Of a DNA stretch of 10,085 nt, positions 1 through 7,451 are shown one piece after another. The stretch is from Bryobacterales bacterium (GTDB lineage: Bacteria; Acidobacteriota; Terriglobia; Bryobacterales; Bryobacteraceae). Position 1 is the stretch's first letter; every line of letters begins with the position of its first letter. Location: the NCBI GenBank assembly GCA_003517725.1, contig DOZZ01000071.1, forward strand, positions 1 through 10,085, given 5' to 3'. The notes under the pieces are model-generated. The model worked only from the letters and a program-made list of their open reading frames with translations. It did not search any database and was not told where the DNA came from. Position numbers and translations under genes: made by a program.

Positions 1-3000
1 ACCGACAACGTCAACTCGATGGCAGCCAACCTCACCACGCAGGTGCGCGGTATCGCCAAGGTTGTGACGGCTGTGGCGAACGGCGATTTGAAGCGCAAAC
101 TGGTGCTCGAAACCAAAGGCGAAATCGCCGAACTGGCCGACACCATCAACGAGATGATCGACACGCTGGCGGTGTTCGCCGACCAGGTGACCACCGTCGC
201 TCGCGAAGTCGGCATCGAAGGGAAACTCGGCGGCCAGGCCCGCGTGCCCGGCACTGCCGGCATCTGGCGCGATCTTACAAACAATGTGAATCAGTTGGCG
301 GCCAACCTGACGACGCAGGTGCGCGCTATTGCCGACGTCGCGACGGCCGTGACGAAGGGCGATCTGACGCGAACTATCGCGGTGGAAGCGCAGGGGGAAG
401 TCGCGGCGCTCAAAGAAAACCTGAACCAGATGATCAGCAACCTGGCCGAGACTACGCGTAAGAACACCGACCAGGATTGGCTCAAAACCAACATCGCGAA
501 ATTTACCGGCATGGTGCAGGGTCAGAAGGATCTGCGCACTGTGTCGCAACTGCTGCTGTCGGAGCTTACGCCGCTGGTGGGCGCGCAGCGCGGCACCTTC
601 TACATCGCCGATACGCAGGACGACGAAAGCGTGCTGAAGCTGACGTCCGCCTACGCGTTCTCGGGCGACAGCAACGCACCGCAGCGCTTCCATCTGAGCG
701 AAGGACTGATCGGGCAGTGCGCGTTTGAGAAAGAGCGCATCCTGCTGACCAGCGCGCCCAGCGATTACATGAAGATCAGTTCCAGTTTGGGCGAGAGCAC
801 GCCGCTCAGCTTAGTTGTGCTGCCGGTTCTGTTCGAAGGCGAAGTGAAGGCGGTGGTTGAGCTGGCTTCATTCCGGCAGTTCAGCGACATCCACCTGGCG
901 TTTCTGGATCAGCTCACCAAGAGTATCGGAATCGTGCTCAACACGATTGCCGCGACCATGCGTACGGACGAGCTGTTGAAGCAATCGCAGGCGCTGGCCG
1001 AAGAGCTGCAGAAGACCAACGAAGAGCTGCAGGAGAAGGCGCAGCTGCTGGCTGAGCAGAAGACCGAGGTCGAGCGCAAAAACCGCGAGGTCGAACAGGC
1101 CAAGCAGGCGCTCGAAGACAAGGCCGAACAGCTGGCGCTTACTTCGAAGTACAAATCCGAGTTCCTGGCGAACATGTCGCATGAGCTGCGGACGCCGCTC
1201 AACAACCTGCTGATTTTGGCCAAGATGCTGGCCGATAACGCCGAACAAAACCTGGTGCCGAAGCAGGTGAAGTTCGCCGAAACCATCCACTCCTCGGGCA
1301 CCGACTTGCTGGCGTTGATCAATGACATTCTGGATCTGTCGAAGATCGAGTCGGGCAAGATGGACGTGGAGCTGGGCGGCGTGCGCTTTACCGAGCTGCA
1401 GGATTACGTCTCGCGCAACTTCCGGCACGTGGCCGAGGGCAAGTCTCTCGACCTCGCCATTGAACTCGATCCGCAATTGCCGTCGATGATCCACACCGAC
1501 GTGAAGCGGCTGCAGCAGGTGTTGAAAAACCTGCTGTCGAACGCTTTGAAGTTCACCTCAAAAGGCGGGGTGGTGTTGAAGATCGAAGCCGCCACGGACG
1601 GCTGGCGCCGCAACCATCCGGTGCTGAATCGCGCCAAGACGGTGATTGCGTTCTCGGTGATCGATACTGGCATCGGCATTGCTGGCGACAAGCAAAAGAT
1701 CATCTTCGAGGCCTTCCAGCAGGCCGACGGCACCACCAGCCGGCGCTTTGGCGGGACCGGCCTGGGTCTCTCGATCAGCCGCGAACTGGCGCGCCTGCTG
1801 GGCGGGGAGATTCGTCTGCGGAGCGAGCCGGGCCACGGCAGCACTTTCACGCTCTACCTGCCCCAGACCTACATCACGCCCGCTTTCGCCGGCAAGCCGG
1901 AAGAGGTGCAGAGCATGTCGCTGCTCTCCGACTCCAGCCTGGATGCCGCGCTCAATCCGCGCGTCGACGTGATTCTGCCGACGCCGATGCTGAAGCCGCC
2001 TTCCATCACGTTCGCCGAAGAGGTTCCGATCGACGACGATCGCAACGCCATCAAGCCGGGCGACCGCGTGCTGCTGGTGGTGGAAGACGACGCCACCTTC
2101 GCGCGCATTCTGGTGGACCTGGCGCACCAGCACAATCTGAAAGTGCTGGTGGCTTCGCGCGGCGCCACGGCGCTGCTGCTGGCAAGCGAGTTCAAGCCTA
2201 CCGCCATCACGCTCGATATCGGACTTCCGGATATGGGCGGCTGGACCCTGCTGGATCGCTTGAAGCACGACGCGCACCTGAGCCACATTCCCGTCCACAT
2301 CATTTCGGGCGAGGAGAACACGCGCCTGGGCCTGGCGCTGGGGGCCATGAGCCATGTGCAGAAGGCGCAGAGCGCGTCCCATTTCCAGGGCTCGTTCGAA
2401 AACATCGCCGGCTCGCTCGAGCCGCGCCCCAAGCACCTGCTGGTGGCGACGGCGGACCGCGCGCGATCGCGGCAGTGGGAGCGCCTGCTTTCAGGCTCCG
2501 ACATACGTTTTATCGCGACCTACACGGGCGAGGACTGCGTGGCGGCCATCAAGACCCAGTTCTTCGATTGCGTGGTGCTCGATCTCGCAAATCTCGAGAC
2601 GCCGTTCGCCCACATCCTGACGGAACTCGAGCGCAACGCCTCCGACCACGCGCTGCCTACCGTGCTCTATAAGGAATTGCCGCTGACCTATGAGGAGTCG
2701 GTGGACCTTAAATTTGCCGCACGCTCGGGCACTATTCGTTTCGTTCAGACCCAAGAGCGCCTGCTCGATGAAACCACGCTGCTGCTGCATCGGCGCCTGG
2801 ATGATCTGTCGGACGAGCAGCGCGCCACGCTCGAACGCGTGCGCCAGGTGGATTCCAAATTGGCTGGCCGCAAGGCTCTGGTGGTGGACGACGACCTGCG
2901 CAACATTTTCGCGCTCACCAGCATTCTGGAGCATCATGATCTTAACGTGGTGCACGCCGAAAACGGACGCGCCGGCATCGAGGTGTTACAGCGTCATCCC

Positions 3001-3279
3001 GACATCGATGTGGTACTGATGGATATCATGATGCCCGAAATGGATGGCTACGAAACAATGCGGGCCATCCGTAATTTCCCGCAGTTCAGCGATCTGCCGA
3101 TCATTGCGCTGACCGCCAAGGCCATGAAGGGCGACCGCGAGAAGTGCATTGAGGCGGGCGCTTCGGATTACGTGACGAAGCCCGTCGATCTGGACCAGCT
3201 CTTCTCGGTGCTGCGCGTGTGGGTATCGAAAACCGCGGACAACGTAGTTCCCGCCGGCGTGGAGGAAGACCATCGGTAA
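1..3279 (+). CDS. Poly-HAMP hybrid sensor histidine kinase with three receiver domains (5'-partial)
   Basis: The reading frame is open from base 1, so the N-terminus lies outside the window; the ATG at 19 is internal. Residues below count from that ATG. Two HAMP-type units (about 1-150) are followed by a GAF-like domain (about 168-315) and a Glu/Gln/Lys-rich coiled coil (about 318-380). The HisKA phosphoacceptor is His388, in the SHELRTPL motif. The HATPase_c domain shows an N-box (Asn504, Asn508), DTGIGI from Asp549 and a GGTGLGLS G2 box near 577-584. Three receivers follow: REC1 (about 683-795, phosphoacceptor Asp733), a degenerate REC2 (about 805-933, Asp855 but no normal acidic pair or Lys) and a canonical REC3 (about 950-1070, Asp1002, Lys1054). 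By family knowledge it autophosphorylates His388 and passes phosphate to a receiver. No membrane segment is visible, so cytosolic sensing through HAMP/GAF is likely, but the missing N-terminus could hold one. Its signal is unknown. The next kinase gene starts 2 bp after its stop. Confidence 0.95.
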   Translation, partial: TDNVNSMAANLTTQVRGIAKVVTAVANGDLKRKLVLETKGEIAELADTINEMIDTLAVFADQVTTVAREVGIEGKLGGQARVPGTAGIWRDLTNNVNQLAANLTTQVRAIADVATAVTKGDLTRTIAVEAQGEVAALKENLNQMISNLAETTRKNTDQDWLKTNIAKFTGMVQGQKDLRTVSQLLLSELTPLVGAQRGTFYIADTQDDESVLKLTSAYAFSGDSNAPQRFHLSEGLIGQCAFEKERILLTSAPSDYMKISSSLGESTPLSLVVLPVLFEGEVKAVVELASFRQFSDIHLAFLDQLTKSIGIVLNTIAATMRTDELLKQSQALAEELQKTNEELQEKAQLLAEQKTEVERKNREVEQAKQALEDKAEQLALTSKYKSEFLANMSHELRTPLNNLLILAKMLADNAEQNLVPKQVKFAETIHSSGTDLLALINDILDLSKIESGKMDVELGGVRFTELQDYVSRNFRHVAEGKSLDLAIELDPQLPSMIHTDVKRLQQVLKNLLSNALKFTSKGGVVLKIEAATDGWRRNHPVLNRAKTVIAFSVIDTGIGIAGDKQKIIFEAFQQADGTTSRRFGGTGLGLSISRELARLLGGEIRLRSEPGHGSTFTLYLPQTYITPAFAGKPEEVQSMSLLSDSSLDAALNPRVDVILPTPMLKPPSITFAEEVPIDDDRNAIKPGDRVLLVVEDDATFARILVDLAHQHNLKVLVASRGATALLLASEFKPTAITLDIGLPDMGGWTLLDRLKHDAHLSHIPVHIISGEENTRLGLALGAMSHVQKAQSASHFQGSFENIAGSLEPRPKHLLVATADRARSRQWERLLSGSDIRFIATYTGEDCVAAIKTQFFDCVVLDLANLETPFAHILTELERNASDHALPTVLYKELPLTYEESVDLKFAARSGTIRFVQTQERLLDETTLLLHRRLDDLSDEQRATLERVRQVDSKLAGRKALVVDDDLRNIFALTSILEHHDLNVVHAENGRAGIEVLQRHPDIDVVLMDIMMPEMDGYETMRAIRNFPQFSDLPIIALTAKAMKGDREKCIEAGASDYVTKPVDLDQLFSVLRVWVSKTADNVVPAGVEEDHR
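28..470 (+). repeat. Tandem poly-HAMP coding repeat, 92-codon period
   Basis: The peptide NLTTQVR starts at base 28 and again at base 304, exactly 276 bp apart. It is followed in both copies by a similar IAxVxTAVxxGDL stretch and by an E-x-A-x-L-x-x-x-x-N-x-M segment. The bases just before each copy encode related N-V-N-x-x-A-A-N peptides, so the array probably continues upstream of the window. This is the periodicity known from poly-HAMP kinases of the Nik1 type. The copies have diverged at the DNA level, so this is an old duplication and not a recombining recent repeat. Confidence 0.8.
3261..3268 (+). promoter_or_regulatory. Possible ribosome binding site for the second kinase
   Basis: GGAGGAAG lies inside the last codons of the upstream kinase and 13 nt before the ATG at 3282. 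The spacing is long, so the site is only moderately convincing. It still favours 3282 over the ATG pair at 3318/3321, which has no purine-rich site in front of it. Confidence 0.4.
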
Positions 3280-3281
3280 AG

Positions 3282-5381
3282 ATGGCCGGCCGCTTGCAAG
3301 ATAACGAGCCTACTTCCATGATGTCCAGTTACCGCGCCAAAATTCTGCTGGTGGACGACAATCCCGAGAATCTTGTCGCGTTGGAGGCCGTGCTCGAAAG
3401 TCTGGGACAGGACCTGGTGAAGGCGACGTCGGGGTTTGAGGCGCTCCGGCATCTGCTCGATGAGGATTTTGCTGCCGTCATTCTCGACGTCAAAATGCCG
3501 GACATGGACGGCTTCGAAACGGCCCAGCTAATCCGTTCGCGCAAACGGTCGCAAAACACGCCGATTCTGTTTCTGACGGGCTTTCGCAATGAGGAGCATC
3601 TGTTCCGCGGCTACGATCTGGGCGCTGTCGATTTCCTGTTCAAACCCATCGTTCCCGAGATTCTGCAGTCCAAAGTCTCGGTCTTCGTGGAGCTCAGCAA
3701 GAACGCCGCGCTGCTGCGCAGCCAGGCCCAGGAGATCCGCACGCTCAACGTGGACCTGGAGCGCAAGGTCAACGAGCGGACCGCCGAACTGGTTCGCGAT
3801 ATCGCGGAGCGCAAGCGCACCGAACAGGCGCTGCGCGAGAGCGAACAGCGCCTGCGCGTGGCCATGGAGGCGGCCGACCTGAGCCTGTGGAGTATTGACG
3901 TGGAGGCCCGGACGATGGCCTGCTCGCCGCGTCTGCTGCAGATGTTCGGGCTCGAGCCAACCAGCAATAGCGTGCTGCCGCTGAAGCGTTTCGAAAGCTG
4001 TCTATCGCCGGAGGACCGCGAGCGCGCCTCGGCCCAGTTGGAGCAAGCGCTGGCCGGGCATTCCGATTACGACTCCGAATTCCGAGTGGTTTGGCCCGAC
4101 AAATCGGTGCATTGGATCATCTCGCGAGGGGGACTGTTGAGCCCACAGGAGAATTCCGGCTCGCCGGCGCGCATGGTCGGCGTCTCGCAGGACGTGACCG
4201 AGCGGCGCAATGCCGACGAGTTGATCCGCCATAAACAGAAGCTCGAAAGCATGGGCATTCTGGCCGGCGGCATCGCGCACGACTTCAATAACCTGCTCAC
4301 CGGAATTCTGGGACACGCCTCGCTGGTGCTCGAGGACGAAGACCTGGACCCGTACAACCGCGAGTGCCTGCAGAATGTTGTGACGGCCGCCGAGAACGCG
4401 GCGCAGTTGACGCGCCAGATGCTGGCGTACTCCGGGCGGGGGCGTTTTCTGGTGGAATCCGTCTCCCTCTCGCGCCGCATTCGCGATCTGCTGCCGTTGA
4501 TGCAGGCATCGGTGCCCAAGAACGTGCGGCTGGAGTTTAACCTGGCCGAAGATCTGCCGCGAGTGGATCTGGATACCGCGCAATTGCAGCAACTGGTCAT
4601 GAATCTTGTGATCAATGGCGCCGAGGCCACCAACGGCGACAACGCGGTTGTCAAGGTTTCAACCTGCGCGACGCGCCTGGACCAGCACTCGCTGCAGAGC
4701 GTTCTCGAAGGCCGCGACATTCCCGCCGGCGAGTACGTGACGCTGGAGGTGCAGGACAACGGGCATGGCATGGATCAGGCCACGCAGTCCAAAATATTCG
4801 ATCCGTTCTTCACCACCAAATTCACCGGCCGGGGCTTGGGGCTGGCCGCCGCGCTGGGCATCGTGCGGGGCCATAAAGGCGCCATTCACCTGGCCAGTGA
4901 GGCGGGCAAAGGCACGACCTTCACGGTCTATTTCCCGCCTTCGCGGCGCGCCGCCGAAAACACGGCGACAGCCGCGCCGAATTCGATCAAGGGCGCGGGC
5001 TGCGTGCTGGTGGTGGACGACGAAGAGATGATCCGACGCACGGCCAAGCTCTCGTTAGAAAAGCACGGGTTCACGGTGTTGCTGGCGGAAAACGGACTGG
5101 AGGCAGTCGAACTCTTCAAGCAAGCAGCGCCATCGATCGCCGTGGTGGTGCTGGATATGGCGATGCCCGTGATGAGCGGTGAAGAGGCTTTTCGCCGGAT
5201 CATTGAAATCCGGCCTGACGTTTCGGTCGTGGCATCGAGCGGCTTCGACCAATCCGAGACGCTCGCGCGTTTTGGAGAGGGCGTTGCCGGCTTTCTTCAG
5301 AAGCCCTACACGTCGGTCCAACTGGCCAGCATAATCCGCGAAATCAACTCGAATCAGTCGCCGCCGTCGTCCAAACGGTAA
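3282..5381 (+). CDS. Hybrid histidine kinase, REC-PAS-HisKA-HATPase-REC
   Basis: A 699-residue protein with no membrane segment, so probably a cytosolic relay kinase. The N-terminal receiver (about 17-135) begins AKILLVDDNPEN and has phosphoacceptor Asp69 in LDVKMPDMDG. A coiled linker follows (about 140-185), then a PAS domain ending in the usual DVTERR (about 186-309). The phosphoacceptor is His333 in GGIAHDFNNLL, the NtrB-like HDFNN type. The HATPase_c domain has a MNLVINGAEA N-box, DNGHGM and GRGLGL, and a C-terminal receiver has Asp625 in LDMAMPVMSG. The start was taken at 3282, 2 bp after the upstream stop; 3318 is a plausible alternative because homologous receivers often start just before AKILL, and an ATG at 3219 would overlap the upstream gene by 61 bp. 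The tandem arrangement suggests co-transcription and possibly phosphotransfer from the upstream kinase to the N-terminal receiver. No DNA-binding output domain is encoded here. Confidence 0.92.
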   Translation: MAGRLQDNEPTSMMSSYRAKILLVDDNPENLVALEAVLESLGQDLVKATSGFEALRHLLDEDFAAVILDVKMPDMDGFETAQLIRSRKRSQNTPILFLTGFRNEEHLFRGYDLGAVDFLFKPIVPEILQSKVSVFVELSKNAALLRSQAQEIRTLNVDLERKVNERTAELVRDIAERKRTEQALRESEQRLRVAMEAADLSLWSIDVEARTMACSPRLLQMFGLEPTSNSVLPLKRFESCLSPEDRERASAQLEQALAGHSDYDSEFRVVWPDKSVHWIISRGGLLSPQENSGSPARMVGVSQDVTERRNADELIRHKQKLESMGILAGGIAHDFNNLLTGILGHASLVLEDEDLDPYNRECLQNVVTAAENAAQLTRQMLAYSGRGRFLVESVSLSRRIRDLLPLMQASVPKNVRLEFNLAEDLPRVDLDTAQLQQLVMNLVINGAEATNGDNAVVKVSTCATRLDQHSLQSVLEGRDIPAGEYVTLEVQDNGHGMDQATQSKIFDPFFTTKFTGRGLGLAAALGIVRGHKGAIHLASEAGKGTTFTVYFPPSRRAAENTATAAPNSIKGAGCVLVVDDEEMIRRTAKLSLEKHGFTVLLAENGLEAVELFKQAAPSIAVVVLDMAMPVMSGEEAFRRIIEIRPDVSVVASSGFDQSETLARFGEGVAGFLQKPYTSVQLASIIREINSNQSPPSSKR

Positions 5382-5382
5382 G

Positions 5383-5619
5383 CTATTTCAGTTCCCGCCA
5401 GCTTTTCTCGTTTACTTCCACGTGGTACTTCTTCGCGGCGGTACGGATGCGCGTCCAGGCCGCGTCGCGTTCCGCGTCGGTCACGCCCCCCACCTGATTA
5501 AAACGTGCAATCGCATTGCGCACGTGCGCGGCGTCGTGGATGGGCTCTTTCCGTTCCTGGGGAAAGGCAAAGTTGGCGTCGTCCAAATGCTCGCGCGTGG
5601 CTTCGTTGATCTTAGACAT
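5383..5619 (-). CDS. Small HVRNA-motif protein (DUF6582-like)
   Basis: A 78-residue soluble, charged protein. Its core reads FAFPQERKEPIHDAAHVRNA, then an Ala-Arg-Phe-rich helix, a basic helix and a final EKSWREL. This F-A-x-P-x-x-R-x-x-P-I-x-D-x-x-HVRNA-x-A-R-F pattern recurs in small bacterial proteins and as a domain in some phage-related proteins. I associate it with DUF6582; the name is from memory, and no biochemical function is known to me. The stop lies 1 bp from the stop of the convergent kinase gene. The start lies 36 bp downstream of the end of the secreted-protein gene on the same strand, so it may be the last gene of the ars transcript. No strong Shine-Dalgarno sequence is visible before the ATG. 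Confidence 0.75.
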   Translation of the reverse strand: MSKINEATREHLDDANFAFPQERKEPIHDAAHVRNAIARFNQVGGVTDAERDAAWTRIRTAAKKYHVEVNEKSWRELK

Positions 5620-5655
5620 GCTTACAGTCTGAGCAACGCGATTGCCAGTTTCGCC

Positions 5656-5928
5656 TTATCGATTGTGCTTTTTGTGTTTAAGATGGGTTCTCGTAATGCC
5701 CTTTTTCTTGCCTTTTCCAACGTCTGCGGCGCGGTCGCGGCCCAGATCGCGGTCCGTCACTCCGGGCGCGTTACTGTGGGAATTGGTCGGGGTCTGGCCC
5801 ATGCGGTCATTGCCGCGGCCCGCGCCCATACCGCCCATGTTCCCCATGCCTCCGGCGTTGCCTTTACCTTTGCCTTGCGCGCACAACGTAAGCGCTCCGG
5901 CCAACAGCATTACAGCAATCTTTTGCAT
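5656..5928 (-). CDS. Small secreted Gly/Met/Lys/His-rich protein
   Basis: A 90-residue protein whose N-terminus (MQKIAVMLLAGALTLCAQG) looks like a Sec signal peptide: one Lys, a hydrophobic core and a likely cleavage site near residues 16-19. A Cys follows LTL, but Leu at the -1 position makes a lipobox unlikely. The mature part starts with a low-complexity Gly/Met/Asn stretch (about 20-45), continues through a polar linker and ends in a very basic Lys/His-rich tail with the repeated pattern KGKKKG / HLKHKKH. I recognise no family. It starts 15 bp after the arsC stop with a good ribosome binding site, so it is probably translated from the same mRNA. Metal or anion binding by the Met and His residues is possible but speculative. 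A real gene is supported by the coherent signal peptide, the RBS and the tight packing. Confidence 0.7.
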   Translation of the reverse strand: MQKIAVMLLAGALTLCAQGKGKGNAGGMGNMGGMGAGRGNDRMGQTPTNSHSNAPGVTDRDLGRDRAADVGKGKKKGITRTHLKHKKHNR

Positions 5929-5937
5929 GGCTTGTAA

Positions 5938-5943
5938 TCCTTT
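5938..5943 (-). promoter_or_regulatory. Ribosome binding site of the small secreted protein
   Basis: Read on the minus strand, AAAGGA lies 9 nt before the ATG at 5928 and immediately after the arsC stop codon. It supports this start and independent ribosome entry. Confidence 0.6.
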
Positions 5944-6378
5944 CTATTTCAGGTGCAACGGCTTGAAACTAAAGAACTCGCCAAGGAACTTCCGTATCTC
6001 GTCGCGAACTTCACGGAAAGCGGCGAGCCTTTCCTCTGCGCCGCCGGACAACGCCGACGGATCCTCAAAATTATGGTGCACGCTAGTGGCCGTCCCGAAG
6101 AAGACCGGGCAGGACTCTTTGGCATGATCGCAAACCGTGAGGACGATATCGAAATGCTGTCCTTTGAATTCGCCGACGTGCTTGGAACGCTGCCGGCTGC
6201 TATCGATGCCGATTTCGCGGAGGACCGCGATGGCTTCGGGACGCACCGGGGCAGGCTGTGTGCCGGCGCTGTGCACTTCGAAACGATCCCCGGCATCGTG
6301 GCGCAACAGCCCCTCAGCCATCTGGCTGCGCGCGGAATTACCGGTGCAGAGGATCAGGACACGTTGCTTGCCGCTCAT
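5944..6378 (-). CDS. arsC: Arsenate reductase, thioredoxin-coupled (LMW phosphatase fold)
   Basis: A 144-residue cytosolic enzyme reducing arsenate to arsenite. The N-terminal P-loop-like motif CTGNSARSQMAEG is that of the low-molecular-weight tyrosine phosphatase/ArsC superfamily, with the nucleophilic Cys near residue 12. A second Cys pair in VCDHAKESCP (about 82-91) matches the redox Cys pair of thioredoxin-type ArsC, and FEDPSA with a downstream helix completes the fold. Length and motif order are normal, so the gene looks intact. The ATG at 6378 was chosen because its ATGA overlaps the stop of the upstream arsM frame by 4 bp, a classic translational-coupling arrangement. A TTG at 6399 would add seven residues lying inside arsM. 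Context: arsM upstream supports arsenic detoxification, arsenite being the ArsM substrate. No arsR, acr3 or arsB is in the window. The upstream part of this operon is lost at the 6.8-kb junction, so its promoter is not visible. Confidence 0.93.
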   Translation of the reverse strand: MSGKQRVLILCTGNSARSQMAEGLLRHDAGDRFEVHSAGTQPAPVRPEAIAVLREIGIDSSRQRSKHVGEFKGQHFDIVLTVCDHAKESCPVFFGTATSVHHNFEDPSALSGGAEERLAAFREVRDEIRKFLGEFFSFKPLHLK

Positions 6379-6803
6379 GCACGGCAACTGGGAGCACAAC
6401 CGTGAGCCGGCTTGGTGGCGCGTATAAAAGCGCCCATGAACTTGCCTTGCACCTGGGGTGCAATGGCGTCCACGTCAAGGCCCTGCCCGCTTAGAAAAGT
6501 TCTGGCATCTTCAATGTCGTAGACCCGCGTGGGTTCGACGTGGATGCCTTCGAAGCCGGCGGCGGCGAGCTTGGTCTTGTACTCTGATTCCGCCAGCGCT
6601 CCGGCAATGCAACCGACCCACAACAACACGCTTTCGCGCACGGCGGCCGGCACCTCGCCGCGCGTGACCACATCGGAGACGGCCAGCCGCCCGCCCGGCT
6701 TGAGGACCCGGAAAGCCTCGCGTAGAACGCGGTCTTTATCGGCGGAGAGGTTGATGACGCAATTCGAGATGATGACGTCCACCGTGTTGTCCGGCAGCTC
6801 GTC
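6375..6803 (-). CDS. arsM: Arsenite S-adenosylmethyltransferase, C-terminal half only (truncated)
   Basis: About 143 recognisable residues of a protein normally near 260-280. The surviving part begins around LPDNTVDVIISNCVINL and continues through the LKPGGRLAVSD strand-turn and WVGCIAGAL. It ends in Gly-Cys-Ala-Pro-Ser-Cys, a Cys-containing tail common in bacterial ArsM. Two Cys residues expected in catalysis are kept, in SNCV and VGCI. The N-terminal half, with the SAM-binding glycine motif and the first catalytic Cys, is absent. At about 6797-6806 the frame leaves ArsM similarity and runs antisense through hypE. A GTG at 6782 is the only usable in-frame start nearby, but it is simply an internal Val codon, so the piece should be non-functional as written. 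The stop overlaps the arsC start by 4 bp. Identification as ArsM rests on the SNCVINLS and CIAGAL motifs and the arsC neighbour. Confidence 0.88.
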   Translation of the reverse strand, partial: DELPDNTVDVIISNCVINLSADKDRVLREAFRVLKPGGRLAVSDVVTRGEVPAAVRESVLLWVGCIAGALAESEYKTKLAAAGFEGIHVEPTRVYDIEDARTFLSGQGLDVDAIAPQVQGKFMGAFIRATKPAHGCAPSCRA

Positions 6804-6811
6804 GTGATCAC
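6804..6811. repeat. 8-bp perfect palindrome at the arsM/hypE join
   Basis: GTGATCAC is self-complementary and sits where ArsM similarity (minus strand) gives way to HypE similarity (plus strand). Outside it, TCCGG at 6790-6794 and CCGGA at 6811-6815 form a further short inverted pair. Palindromes of this size also arise by chance, so significance is uncertain. Confidence 0.6.
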
Positions 6812-7451
6812 CGGAGGCGACACTAAAGTGGTGGAGCGCGGCAAAGCGGATCGCATGTACATCACGACGGCCGGCATCGGCAGCCCGTTGCCCGGAGTTT
6901 CGCTGTCGCCCGGGTCAGTGCGGCCCGGCGATCGGGTGCTGTTGAGCGGGCCCATCGGCGATCACGGCATCACGATTCTTCTGGCGCGCGGCGAATTGGA
7001 GCTTGAGGCCGTGCTGTCGTCCGACACGCGCTGTGTTTTTCCGATGGTGGAAGCGCTGGTTCAAGCCGCCGGCCCCGGCGTTCGATGGATGCACGATCCC
7101 ACGCGCGGCGGTGTCGCGACAGCGCTGAATGAACTGGCGCGCGATGCAGATCTGAGCGTCTACCTATTTGAGGATCGCGTTCCGGTGCGCGATGCGGTGC
7201 GCGGCGCGTGTGAGCTGCCGGGACTCGACCCGCTGCATATCGCCAATGAAGGGCAGTTCCTGGCCGTGGTGGCGGCGGAGTATGCGGATGCCGCGCTAGA
7301 AGCGTTGCGCGCGGCGCCGGGCGGCTCGGCGGCGGTCATAATCGGCGAGATTCGTGAACAGCCCTCGGCTACCGTGTTGGGCGCTACGGGCTACGGCGGG
7401 ACGCGCGTCATCGACATGTTAGTCGGCGATCCCCTGCCCCGCATATGCTGA
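6804..7451 (+). CDS. hypE: Hydrogenase maturation protein HypE, N-terminally truncated
   Basis: About 214 residues forming the C-terminal two thirds of HypE, normally about 330-350. HypE dehydrates the thiocarboxamide on its own C-terminal Cys to thiocyanate, giving the CN ligands of the [NiFe] site. Visible signatures in order: GDTKVVERGKAD (nucleotide-binding region), a TAGIG strand, VRPGDRVLLSGPIGDHG, DPTRGGVATALNE, LHIANEGQF, YGGTR and the terminal PRIC, whose last Cys is the one carbamoylated by HypF. These motifs and their spacing are intact up to the natural stop. Roughly 115-125 N-terminal residues are missing. The GTG at 6804 falls in the junction and has no convincing ribosome binding site, so it is not a believable native start. 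The 3' end overlaps the next gene by 7 bp. No hypC, hypD or hydrogenase subunit gene is present here. Confidence 0.92.
   Translation: MITGGDTKVVERGKADRMYITTAGIGSPLPGVSLSPGSVRPGDRVLLSGPIGDHGITILLARGELELEAVLSSDTRCVFPMVEALVQAAGPGVRWMHDPTRGGVATALNELARDADLSVYLFEDRVPVRDAVRGACELPGLDPLHIANEGQFLAVVAAEYADAALEALRAAPGGSAAVIIGEIREQPSATVLGATGYGGTRVIDMLVGDPLPRIC

Noticed and set aside
868..1494. 208-residue Leu/Gln-rich open frame on the minus strand
   Set aside because: It is antisense to the coiled-coil and HisKA part of the first kinase; its composition simply mirrors Glu/Gln/Lys codons, and it has no recognisable motif.
1558..2436. 292-residue open frame on the minus strand
   Set aside because: It is antisense to the kinase HATPase and receiver domains, Arg/Gln-rich and without any motif, as expected for a shadow frame in GC-rich DNA.
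5422..5937. 171-residue plus-strand frame across the small minus-strand genes
   Set aside because: The minus strand has a coherent signal-peptide protein and an HVRNA-motif protein here with proper spacing; the plus frame shows no family features.
5953..6405. 150-residue plus-strand frame
   Set aside because: It is the exact antisense of arsC, whose catalytic motifs are unmistakable.
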